Below, in pieces: positions 7,647 to 15,493 of a DNA stretch of 64,000 bases; the first letter of the stretch is position 1; every line of letters begins with the position of its first letter. The stretch spans positions 1 to 64,000 of the forward strand of contig UQLN01000007.1 of NCBI GenBank assembly GCA_900541965.1, given 5' to 3'. The translations under genes were made by a program, and so were the position numbers. Source of the stretch: an uncultured Parabacteroides sp. GTDB taxonomy: Bacteria; Bacteroidota; Bacteroidia; Bacteroidales; Tannerellaceae. A model generated the notes under the pieces. The model was given only the letters and a program-made list of their open reading frames with translations. It searched no databases and was not told where the DNA came from.

Positions 7647-10433
7647 TTAATGCGCTTCCAGCCAGTTTACACCTTCTCCGCAGTCGGCGATAAGAGGTAC
7701 TTGCAACTTGATGGCACCTTCCATTTCTTCCAGTACGATTTGCTTTACTTTGTCTAATTCGTCTTTCCAAACATTGAAGTTGAGTTCGTCGTGTACTTGA
7801 AGAATCATTTTACTTCTTAATCCTTCTGATTCGAAGCGGTTGAAGATACGTACCATGGCTACCTTGATAATATCGGCGGCACTTCCCTGGATGGGGGCGT
7901 TGATTGCATTTCGTTCGGCATATCCGCGGACAACGGCATTGTGTGAGTTGATATCTGGAAGGAAACGTTTACGCTTGTAGATTGTTTCCACGTATCCTTT
8001 TTCTTTTGCAACATGAATGCTTTCGTCCATATAGGCACGGACGTCCGGATAAGTTCTGAAATAACCTTCGATAAGCTCTTTGGATTCTGCACGGGGAATA
8101 TTTAACCGTTCTGCAAGCCCGAATATGGAAATACCATATATGATACCGAAGTTGGCTGTTTTTGCTTTACGGCGCATATCCGAGGTGACTTCTTCCACTG
8201 GTATACCATATATTTTGGCGGCAGTAGTAGCATGGATATCTGCTCCGCTCCGGAAGGCTTCTATCATATGCTGGTCATTGCTCAGATGTGCCATGATACG
8301 GAGTTCTATCTGCGAATAGTCGGCAGAGAAGAATATGCAGTTGCTATTATCGGCTGTAAATGCTTTTCGGATTTCCCGTCCCAGTTCATCCCGGATTGGA
8401 ATGTTCTGTAAGTTCGGATTGGTCGAGCTGAGGCGCCCGGTAGCGGTTACCGTCTGGTTGAAGGATGTATGTATCTTACCTGTTCTCGGGCTAATCAGTT
8501 CCGGCAGAGCATCGATATAAGTGCTGAGCAGCTTTTTCAGCCCGCGGTATTCCAATAGTTTCCCGACCACAGGATGTTTCGAGCGCATCTTTTCCAATAT
8601 ATCTTCGCTGGTACTGTAGCTACCTGTTTTAGTCTTTTTTGCTTTTTCTTCTATTTTCAACCGCTCGAACAGGATTTCACCGACCTGGCGGGCCGAATTT
8701 ATATTGAACTTAACGCCGGCAAGTTCGTAAATTTCTTTTTCCAGCTTTTTCAATTCGGCTGTTAATTGTTCTGACGATTGTTTGAGCGCTTCTGTATCGA
8801 GGGTGACTCCGGTCAGCTCCATTTCTGCCAGCACATAGATTAGCGGCATTTCGATATCGTAGAAAAGGGATTCTATATTTTCCTCTTTTAATAGAGGTGC
8901 AAAATAGTTTTTAAGCTTCAATGTCACATCGGCATCTTCGGCGGCATATTCCGTTATCTGCTGGACGGGAACGTCACGCATGGTAAGTTGCTTTTTTCCT
9001 CTCGGTCCGATTAATTCTTCTATGCGTACCGTTTTATATTTAAGATACGTTTCTGCCAGGTAATCCATCCCATGGCGCAATTCCGGATTCATCAGATAGT
9101 GGGCAATCATGGTATCGAACAATGGACCGGCAACTTTTATTTCATATTTCCGGAGAACCAGTATGTCGAATTTTATGTTTTGTCCGATTTTCTGAATTTT
9201 CGGATTTTGCAGGGCAGGGGAGAAGGGGGCGATTACTTTGTCTGCTTCTTCACGTTTTGCAGGAACGGGGACATACCATGCTTCATTTTCTTTTATGGCA
9301 AACGACATTCCGACCAGTCCGGCGCTTAATGGGTCGATACCGTCAGTTTCCGTGTCGAATGCAAAAAAATCCTGACTGTTTAAAAAGCGGGCTAAATCCT
9401 CTCTTTTTTCCTCTGTATCAACAAGATGATAGGTGTGAGGAGTCGATTTTAAGTCCGCGAGAGTCGAATATTTGGGAGCTTCCGTATTCTCGGGCGCAAA
9501 TTCTTCAAAGAGAAAGCCTTGAGTCGGACCTTTTGGAGAGACAGATTGTGATGTTTGTTTAGGTTTTTCTGTCACTCCGGACAATTTGTTAATAAATGTT
9601 CTAAATTCCAGGTCTGTGTAAATCTTTACAAGTTGCTCTTCGTTTACCTTTTCGCGGATACATGATGTTGCGTCAAACTGGACAGGAACGTCCGTACGGA
9701 TTGTTGCCAGGAATTTAGAGAAGCGGATCTGTTCTACATTTTCGCTCACTCTTTTTTGGAGAGCTCCTTTTAATTTATCTGTATTCTCTAAAAGATTTTC
9801 GATAGAACCAAATTCATCCAATAATTTTTGGGCGGTTTTTTCTCCCACGCCGGGACAACCCGGAATATTGTCAGAACTGTCACCCATAAGTCCAAGCAGG
9901 TCGATAACCTGTTCGACTGAAGTTAGCCCGTATTTATTCAGTACTTCCGGAACCCCCATAACTTCATAATCGCCTCCGAACTTCGGGCGATACATAAATA
10001 TATGTTCGGATACTAACTGACCGTAGTCTTTATCCGGTGTCATCATATACACATCGAAGCCTTCCTTTTCTGCCTGTTTGGATATGGTACCGATTACATC
10101 GTCCGCTTCGAAACCGGCTACTTCCAATATGGGGATGTTATAGGCCTGTATGATTTCCTTTATAATAGGAACAGACTGGCGGATTACTTCCGGTGTCTCT
10201 TCCCGTTGCGCTTTATATTGTTCGTATGCCTCATGGCGAAAAGTTGGACCCGACGGATCGAATGCTACAGCTATGTGGGTGGGAGTTTCCCGTTTCAACA
10301 CATCTTCTAGGCTGTTGATAAATCCAAAAATGGCTGATGTATTCATCCCTTTTGAATTTATACGGGGATTTTTGATGAAAGCGTAGTAAGACCGGTAGAT
10401 CAAAGCATACGCATCTATGAGGAATAACTTCAT
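7647..10433 (-). CDS. polA: DNA polymerase I
   Basis: 928 residues from the start MKLFLIDAYALIYRSYYAF. The longer frame would add 29 residues that no family member has. The N-terminal 5'-nuclease domain (residues ~1-290) contains GFEADDVIGT and GDSSDNIPG. The 3'-5' exonuclease domain (~330-510) retains DTETDG. The polymerase domain carries motif A (FSADYSQIELRIMAHLS), motif B (RRKAKTANFGIIYG) and motif C (QVHDELNF). It fills gaps and removes primers in replication and repair. It is transcribed divergently from the polyprenyl synthase gene across 100 bp. Very sure. Confidence 0.98.
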   Translation of the reverse strand: MKLFLIDAYALIYRSYYAFIKNPRINSKGMNTSAIFGFINSLEDVLKRETPTHIAVAFDPSGPTFRHEAYEQYKAQREETPEVIRQSVPIIKEIIQAYNIPILEVAGFEADDVIGTISKQAEKEGFDVYMMTPDKDYGQLVSEHIFMYRPKFGGDYEVMGVPEVLNKYGLTSVEQVIDLLGLMGDSSDNIPGCPGVGEKTAQKLLDEFGSIENLLENTDKLKGALQKRVSENVEQIRFSKFLATIRTDVPVQFDATSCIREKVNEEQLVKIYTDLEFRTFINKLSGVTEKPKQTSQSVSPKGPTQGFLFEEFAPENTEAPKYSTLADLKSTPHTYHLVDTEEKREDLARFLNSQDFFAFDTETDGIDPLSAGLVGMSFAIKENEAWYVPVPAKREEADKVIAPFSPALQNPKIQKIGQNIKFDILVLRKYEIKVAGPLFDTMIAHYLMNPELRHGMDYLAETYLKYKTVRIEELIGPRGKKQLTMRDVPVQQITEYAAEDADVTLKLKNYFAPLLKEENIESLFYDIEMPLIYVLAEMELTGVTLDTEALKQSSEQLTAELKKLEKEIYELAGVKFNINSARQVGEILFERLKIEEKAKKTKTGSYSTSEDILEKMRSKHPVVGKLLEYRGLKKLLSTYIDALPELISPRTGKIHTSFNQTVTATGRLSSTNPNLQNIPIRDELGREIRKAFTADNSNCIFFSADYSQIELRIMAHLSNDQHMIEAFRSGADIHATTAAKIYGIPVEEVTSDMRRKAKTANFGIIYGISIFGLAERLNIPRAESKELIEGYFRTYPDVRAYMDESIHVAKEKGYVETIYKRKRFLPDINSHNAVVRGYAERNAINAPIQGSAADIIKVAMVRIFNRFESEGLRSKMILQVHDELNFNVWKDELDKVKQIVLEEMEGAIKLQVPLIADCGEGVNWLEAH

Positions 10434-10507
10434 TGCTTTTAACACGTTTTTAGTGTGACATTTGTCGGTAAATGTACGAAAAAACTCGCTTACTCGATAG
10501 TTTTTGT

Positions 10508-10515
10508 TACTTTTG
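10508..10515 (+). promoter_or_regulatory. -7 promoter element (TACTTTTG) of the polyprenyl synthase gene
   Basis: TACTTTTG matches TAnnTTTG exactly and lies 18 nt before the ATG at 10534, giving a very short leader. This supports 10534 rather than an upstream TTG at 10504 as the start, because the TTG would overlap the promoter. Confidence 0.6.
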
Positions 10516-10533
10516 CGCATCTTTGGATTTATT

Positions 10534-11508
10534 ATGGATAATAGAAGAAAAATAGAGGAAGCGGTTTCTGAGGAATTTCAACGTTTCAATAATGAGTTTG
10601 ATGCTTCACTAAGGAGTGAGACTCGCCGGTTACAGGCAGCCATAGATCAAATACTGAATGCAACAGGGAAGCATGTACGTCCTTTGTTGGTTCTTCTTAC
10701 GGCTAAAATGTGTGGCCAGGTTACAGATGACACGATCAATTCGGCTGTTCTGTTGGAACTGCTCCATACAGCGACGCTTATCCATGATGATGTGATAGAT
10801 GAGACGAAACAACGCCGTGGCCTTCCTTCTTTAAATGCTATATTCGATAACCGTATATCTGTATTGGTTGGCGACTATGTGCTTTCTACCGCATTAATCC
10901 GCTCTATCCGTACCGGTAATTTGAGAATCATCGGTATCGTTTCAAATCTCGGGCGGGATTTGTCCGAAGGTGAAATCAAACAGTTGGAAACAGCGGAAGA
11001 AAGTATTTTGGATGAAGCATGCTATATGCAGGTGATTCGTAAGAAGACTGCAATGTTGCTATCTGCTTGTACGGAAATCGGGGCTATTTCATCAGGTGCT
11101 TCCGACGAACTTATTGATAAGTGCCGTGAATTCGGAGAATATTTAGGTTTTGCTTTCCAGATAAAAGACGATATATTCGATTATTTTAAAGAAGCGAATA
11201 TAGGCAAGCCGACCGGAAATGATATCCGGGAAGGAAAGATAACGCTTCCATTGTTATTTGCCCTTCGCAAGGGTAGGAGGGAAGAGGTGGACCGCTACTT
11301 GCAGATTATTAATGAAAAAGATTTTTCTATTGAAAACATTGATGCGTTGATAGGCTTTGCCAAAGCAAACGGAGGTATCGAATATGCAGAGAAGCGGATG
11401 GAAGAATACCATGATAAGGCAATGGAGGTACTTCGGGCTTTGCCGTCTTCCGAAGCGCAGGAAGCGTTGCTGTTGCTTGCCGATTATATAGTAAAACGGA
11501 ACAAGTAA
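10534..11508 (+). CDS. All-trans polyprenyl diphosphate synthase
   Basis: 324 residues from MDNRRKIEEAVSEEF. Both aspartate-rich motifs of trans-prenyltransferases are present: LIHDDVIDETKQRRG near residue 84 (first Asp-rich motif) and FQIKDDIFDYF near 215 (second). The enzyme condenses isopentenyl diphosphate onto an allylic primer, most likely making the long side chain of menaquinone. Chain length cannot be fixed from the sequence alone. It is a single gene, divergent from polA and convergent with deoC. The start was chosen from the promoter position and family alignment. Confidence 0.94.
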   Translation: MDNRRKIEEAVSEEFQRFNNEFDASLRSETRRLQAAIDQILNATGKHVRPLLVLLTAKMCGQVTDDTINSAVLLELLHTATLIHDDVIDETKQRRGLPSLNAIFDNRISVLVGDYVLSTALIRSIRTGNLRIIGIVSNLGRDLSEGEIKQLETAEESILDEACYMQVIRKKTAMLLSACTEIGAISSGASDELIDKCREFGEYLGFAFQIKDDIFDYFKEANIGKPTGNDIREGKITLPLLFALRKGRREEVDRYLQIINEKDFSIENIDALIGFAKANGGIEYAEKRMEEYHDKAMEVLRALPSSEAQEALLLLADYIVKRNK

Positions 11509-11554
11509 TATCATTTCCCCGCTTAATTCCTGAAAATAGTTTGCCAATTATACC

Positions 11555-11642
11555 GTCATACCATCATTTAAAGAGATAAACGATTAGTTTTCAAACGAAT
11601 GATAGTATGACAGTTCCTTTTTACAACTATCATACTATCATT
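11555..11642. repeat. Three alternating inverted copies of an ~16-bp repeat
   Basis: Copy 1 (11555-11568, GTCATACCATCATT) and copy 3 (11625-11642, AACTATCATACTATCATT) run in one direction. Copy 2 (11598-11615, AATGATAGTATGACAGTT) is inverted. Copy 2 can pair with copy 3 (18 bp, one mismatch, 9-nt loop) or with copy 1 (14 bp, one mismatch), but not with both. On the plus strand the copy 2/3 stem is followed by TATTTTAT, so it may end the polyprenyl synthase transcript. Confidence 0.7.
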
Positions 11643-11724
11643 TATTTTATCAAAATAAGGTAAGCCTTTTTTATAAGGTATATTGCTTATTTTCAAAAGG
11701 ATGATATGCTTTTTTGTTTGATAT

Positions 11725-11774
11725 CCCCGTCTGGATGGTATCGAGGCCCGGGTCTCGATACCATCCAGACGGGG
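11725..11774. repeat. Near-perfect 50-bp palindrome
   Basis: Two 25-bp arms meet at a central CCCGGG (11747-11752); 24 of 25 positions are complementary, the exception being G11746 opposite T11753. The arms begin CCCCGTCTGGATGGTATCGA and end with its reverse complement. There is no spacer and no T-run on either side, unlike an intrinsic terminator. It lies between convergent genes. It may be a cruciform-forming element, a repeat-family member or a protein-binding site. The remainder of 11509-11871 shows no gene. Confidence 0.85.
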
Positions 11775-11871
11775 GTCTGAACTGCGTGGAAATGGGATTG
11801 TCTTGTATATTATCTCTTTCTTTTTCGCAATTAATCTATAAGTTTGTGCGAATAAATACTTAGGTCTCCGG

Positions 11872-12807
11872 TTACTCGCCCAATCGTTTTTCGATGTCTT
11901 CAACCAGGCTGCTCGCTCCGATACGGAACAAATCTTTATTCAGCCAGTCTTTGCCCAAAACTTTTTTTACGATTGTGTAATAGGCAACAGCTTGTTCGGC
12001 TGTCCGTACTCCTCCTGAAATCTTGATACCTACTTTGCGCCCGGCGATGGAATGGTATGTTTTTATAACCTGGCACAGGGTGTAAACTGCTTCCGGTGTT
12101 GCTCCCGGGTATCCTTTCCCTGTAGATGTTTTGATGAAATCTGCACCGGAATAAAGGGCAAGAATAGCGGCACGCTGGATGTTTTCCGGTACTACCAATG
12201 CGCCGGTTTCCAGAATTACTTTCAATTTAGCTTCTCGGCAGCTCTCTTTTATTTCCTGAAGTTCTTCGGCAATTTCTTCAAAATTGTCTTCCATAAAATA
12301 CCCCAGGTTCATTACAACATCGATTTCATCGGCACCCTGCATAACGGCCATTGCTGTTTCTGCTATTTTTACTTCTACAAAGGTTTGTGAAGAGGGGAAA
12401 CCAGCAGCTACAGAGGCTATCTTTACATCCTGTGCGGTAAGTGCCTGCTTCACTGTTTCAACAAACAAAGGGTAGGTGCAGATGGCAGCTACATTTGGTA
12501 TATCGGGGCGTGTGCCTTCAAAATCGTTTACTTTATCCACCAGTTTCCATATACTCTCTTTGGTATCGATGCTGGTGAGGGAGGTGAGGTCGATACAGCC
12601 GTGAATCTGCTTTAAAACTTCAGGGGTAAAGTTTTCCTTCTCATGTTTCTCAAGGATGGCCTGTACTTTTCCTGCTACTTGTTCCGCGCTTCCGGCAGGT
12701 TCGAATTTGCCGAATGCATCATGATATTTATCTGTATGATGTTCTTCTTCGTGATGATGGTCATGTCCGCAATTGCAGTCATGTTCATGCTCATGTTCGT
12801 GTACCAT
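11872..12807 (-). CDS. deoC: Deoxyribose-phosphate aldolase with a His-rich N-terminal extension
   Basis: 311 residues. The aldolase core shows AICTYPLFVETVK, the Schiff-base lysine block KLKVILETGAL and DFIKTSTGKG, and a final GVRTAEQA. It cleaves 2-deoxyribose 5-phosphate to glyceraldehyde 3-phosphate and acetaldehyde in nucleoside salvage. The first ~30 residues are unusual: a run of His, Glu and Cys (HEHEHEHDCNCGHDHHHEEE) that is not part of the fold and could bind Zn or Ni. It is last in the uvrC-dtd-mazG-like-deoC series, 4 nt after its neighbour. Core function sure; the role of the tail is unknown. Confidence 0.96.
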   Translation of the reverse strand: MVHEHEHEHDCNCGHDHHHEEEHHTDKYHDAFGKFEPAGSAEQVAGKVQAILEKHEKENFTPEVLKQIHGCIDLTSLTSIDTKESIWKLVDKVNDFEGTRPDIPNVAAICTYPLFVETVKQALTAQDVKIASVAAGFPSSQTFVEVKIAETAMAVMQGADEIDVVMNLGYFMEDNFEEIAEELQEIKESCREAKLKVILETGALVVPENIQRAAILALYSGADFIKTSTGKGYPGATPEAVYTLCQVIKTYHSIAGRKVGIKISGGVRTAEQAVAYYTIVKKVLGKDWLNKDLFRIGASSLVEDIEKRLGE

Positions 12808-12811
12808 TGTT

Positions 12812-13144
12812 TTATAATTTTTGATTGTTTATATGTCGTTCTTTATCCCGGTTGGTTTTCTTTTGCAGGTTCTTTTCGAAAGCTGCTGTAAGATCTACGC
12901 CTGTCTGGTTTGCCAGACAGAGCAGGACCCAAAGAACATCTGCCATTTCATCGCCCAAATCGCGATTTTTGTCGCTTTCCTTGAATGATTGTTCACCGTA
13001 GGTACGTGCCATGATACGTGCCAGTTCGCCCACTTCTTCAGTCAGGATAGTCATATTGGTAAGCTCGTTAAAGTAGCGGACGCCGTAGGTCTTAATCCAA
13101 CTGTCCACTTTTTCCTGCGCTTGTTGTAAGGTAATATCAGCCAT
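12812..13144 (-). CDS. MazG-like nucleotide pyrophosphohydrolase
   Basis: A 110-residue single-domain all-alpha NTP pyrophosphohydrolase. The metal-binding signature appears as EEVGELARIMART near residue 35 and GDEMADVLWVLLCLA near 65, giving the ExxE and ExxD pairs. Family members hydrolyse (d)NTPs to monophosphates, often clearing non-canonical nucleotides. It sits 2 nt after dtd and 4 nt before deoC, so it is surely co-transcribed with both. That neighbourhood of quality-control and nucleotide-salvage genes fits a housekeeping role. The exact substrate is unknown. Confidence 0.88.
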   Translation of the reverse strand: MADITLQQAQEKVDSWIKTYGVRYFNELTNMTILTEEVGELARIMARTYGEQSFKESDKNRDLGDEMADVLWVLLCLANQTGVDLTAAFEKNLQKKTNRDKERHINNQKL

Positions 13145-13146
13145 CG

Positions 13147-13599
13147 TTATTCTTTATTTTGCGAGTCGATCAGGATGGTAACCGGTCCGTCATTCAATAA
13201 TTCTATTTTCATATCAGCCCCGAAAGTTCCGGTTGCTATTTCTTTTCCTATCTGTAACCCCATTTCTGCACAGAATGCTTCATACATAGGAATGGCAAAG
13301 TCCGGTTTGGAGGCATGAATGTAGGAGGGACGGTTCCCTTTCTTTGTGGAAGCGTGAAGAGTAAACTGGCTAACTACCATAACCTCGCCGTCCGCATCGA
13401 TTACGGAGCGGTTCATCACTCCGTTTTCATCGTCAAAGATACGTAGATTAGCGATCTTTTTGCATAACCATTCAATATCTTCTTGTGTATCCCGGTCTTC
13501 GATACCCACTAACACAAGCAGTCCGTTCCCGATTTTCGACTTTACTTCCCCGTCAATGGTCACGGAGGCATACTGTACCCGTTGTGTAACTGTTCTCAT
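13147..13599 (-). CDS. dtd: D-aminoacyl-tRNA deacylase
   Basis: 150 residues, full family length. The cross-dimer active-site motifs are present: SQFTLHASTKKGNRPSY near residue 77 and NDGPVTILID near the C-terminus. The enzyme removes D-amino acids (and glycine mischarged on tRNA-Ala) from tRNA. It lies 4 nt after uvrC and 2 nt before the MazG-like gene in one operon. Confidence 0.97.
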   Translation of the reverse strand: MRTVTQRVQYASVTIDGEVKSKIGNGLLVLVGIEDRDTQEDIEWLCKKIANLRIFDDENGVMNRSVIDADGEVMVVSQFTLHASTKKGNRPSYIHASKPDFAIPMYEAFCAEMGLQIGKEIATGTFGADMKIELLNDGPVTILIDSQNKE

Positions 13600-13603
13600 A
13601 TTT

Positions 13604-15412
13604 TTATTTTAAACCATTTAATAAAGCCTTTGTTTTGGCTTCTCCGATAATTTCTTTCAGTTCGTCGAAGCTTGCCTCGCGTATTCGTTTTACGCTCTTA
13701 AAATGACGTAAAAGTACTGTTTTTGTTTTTTCTCCGATCCCTTTTATCTCGTCTAATTCAGATTTGGTTTGGTTTTTGCTCCGCTTGTCTTTGTGAAAAG
13801 CGATGGCAAAACGATGAACTTCATCCTGTATCTGTGTAAAGAATTTGAACATGAAGCTTTGTATCGGCATTCCGATTGTTTCGGGAGGAAACCCGAACAG
13901 CAGTTCCGAAGTCCGGTGTTTTCCGTCTTTCGCCAGACCTGCAATCGGAATATCCAGATGAAGTTCATCCTGGATGACTTCGCGTACAACTTCCATTTGT
14001 CCCTTTCCACCATCCGTAATCAACAGGTCGGGCAGGGGAGAGTTTTCTTCAATAGCACGCTGGTATCGCCGGCGTACAACCTCTTTCATGGAGGCGTAGT
14101 CATCGGGTCCTACTACTGTTTTTATATTGTATTTCCGGTAATCCTTTTTCGATGGTTTCGCCATTTTAAAAACAACACACGCGGCCACCGCATCACTTCC
14201 CTGTATATTGGAGTTGTCGAAACATTCGATATGGACAGGGAGTTTAGGCAGATGCAGCGTATCCTGGATTTCTTTTAAAAGGCGCGTGCTTCGTTGTTCC
14301 GGATTGAGCTTTTCTGCCTGTTTTAATTTGTCAACCTTGTACTGCTTTACATTCATTTCGGATAATTCGATTAATTTCCGTTTGTCTCCCCGTTGGGGAA
14401 TTGTAAAGGATACATTTTCCAGTTCCATATTCAGAGTAAAAGGAATGATAATTTCCCGTGCTGTGCTTTTGAACCGGTTTCTCATTTCGATAATGCCAAG
14501 GCTCAATAATTCTTCTTTTGTTTCGTCCAGGCGTTTTTTGTACTCGAAAGTATATGCCTGTACAATCGCCCCATTGCCGATATGCATATAATTGATATAG
14601 GCCGAATGTTCATTCTCTGCAATCGAAAAGACATCTATATTGTGCAGCATGGGCGTAACCACTGTCGACTTGGAGCGGTAATTTTCAATTACTTCGTATT
14701 TTTCTTTGATTTTCTGTGCTTCTTCAAAACGTAATTCTTTGGCAAGCATTTGCATCTGTTCATAAAGATGTTTGCTAATCTGTGAAATGTTTCCCCGAAG
14801 TATTTCTTTTATTTCAGAAATATTTTGTTGGTATTCTTCCAATGTTTGCAATCCTTCACATGGACCTTTACATCGTTTGATGTGATATTCCAGGCAAATT
14901 TTATATCTTCCTTCTGCAATAGTTTCCGGAGTAAGCGGCAATTTGCAAGTTCGTATCGGATATAAATCTTTCAGCATTTGAAGCATTACTTTTGCCGTAT
15001 AAAGGGAAGGGTAGGGACCGTAGTATTGCGAACCGTCACGGACAATGTTACGCGTTTGAAAAACGCGTGGGAAATATTCGTTTTTCACAATGATGGAAGG
15101 ATAGGTTTTGTCATCTTTCAGCAATACGTTATAGCGTGGACGGTATTGTTTAATCAGGTTGTTCTCTAATAAAAGAGCATCCTCTTCTGTATCGACAACA
15201 ATATATTTAATGTCGCGTATTTGTTTTACCAGTACACGTGTTTTTTTGTTGTCGTGTTCTTTATTGAAGTAGGAGGAAACACGCCGTTTCAGATTCTTTG
15301 CCTTGCCTACATAGATGATGGTTCCCCGTTCATCAAAGTATTGATAACAGCCTGGTTTCTCCGGTATGACGGAAAGAATAGTTTTGATATGTTCGTCTTT
15401 TGCTGTAGCCAT
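13604..15412 (-). CDS. uvrC: Excinuclease ABC subunit C
   Basis: 602 residues. The GIY-YIG nuclease domain is at the N-terminus (GCYQYFDERGTIIYVGKAKNL, residues ~17-38). A UvrB-interaction (UVR) segment lies near 205-240 (LAKELRFEEAQKIKEKYE). The C-terminal RNase H-like nuclease begins at HIECFDNSNIQGSDAVA and keeps ITDGGKGQ. Paired helix-hairpin-helix motifs close the protein (LDEIKGIGEKTKTVLLRHF). It makes both incisions in nucleotide excision repair. It is the first gene of the uvrC-dtd-mazG-like-deoC run. Very sure. Confidence 0.98.
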   Translation of the reverse strand: MATAKDEHIKTILSVIPEKPGCYQYFDERGTIIYVGKAKNLKRRVSSYFNKEHDNKKTRVLVKQIRDIKYIVVDTEEDALLLENNLIKQYRPRYNVLLKDDKTYPSIIVKNEYFPRVFQTRNIVRDGSQYYGPYPSLYTAKVMLQMLKDLYPIRTCKLPLTPETIAEGRYKICLEYHIKRCKGPCEGLQTLEEYQQNISEIKEILRGNISQISKHLYEQMQMLAKELRFEEAQKIKEKYEVIENYRSKSTVVTPMLHNIDVFSIAENEHSAYINYMHIGNGAIVQAYTFEYKKRLDETKEELLSLGIIEMRNRFKSTAREIIIPFTLNMELENVSFTIPQRGDKRKLIELSEMNVKQYKVDKLKQAEKLNPEQRSTRLLKEIQDTLHLPKLPVHIECFDNSNIQGSDAVAACVVFKMAKPSKKDYRKYNIKTVVGPDDYASMKEVVRRRYQRAIEENSPLPDLLITDGGKGQMEVVREVIQDELHLDIPIAGLAKDGKHRTSELLFGFPPETIGMPIQSFMFKFFTQIQDEVHRFAIAFHKDKRSKNQTKSELDEIKGIGEKTKTVLLRHFKSVKRIREASFDELKEIIGEAKTKALLNGLK

Positions 15413-15468
15413 CTTTTGAATGTTTCCTCCCTATTCCCAGTATTTTAGCTTATTCCTATTAAAGTAAA

Positions 15469-15484
15469 TGTTTCACGTGGAACA
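15469..15484. promoter_or_regulatory. parS-like ParB-binding site between uvrC and mnmG
   Basis: TGTTTCACGTGGAACA differs from the widely conserved bacterial parS sequence TGTTTCACGTGAAACA by one base. It is palindromic around CACGTG apart from one half-site position. It sits 9 nt past the mnmG stop. mnmG (gidA) is classically found near the replication origin and parAB, where parS sites cluster. parA and parB themselves are not in the window. Confidence 0.75.
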
Positions 15485-15493
15485 TTTTGTGTT

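Noticed and set aside
10434..10520. Upstream start that would lengthen PolA by 29 residues
   Set aside because: The extra residues match no PolA and overlap the divergent promoter; MKLFLIDAYALIYRSYYAF is the family N-terminus.
11725..11774. 50-bp palindrome considered as an intrinsic terminator
   Set aside because: No T-run on either side and no real loop; more symmetrical than any terminator needs.
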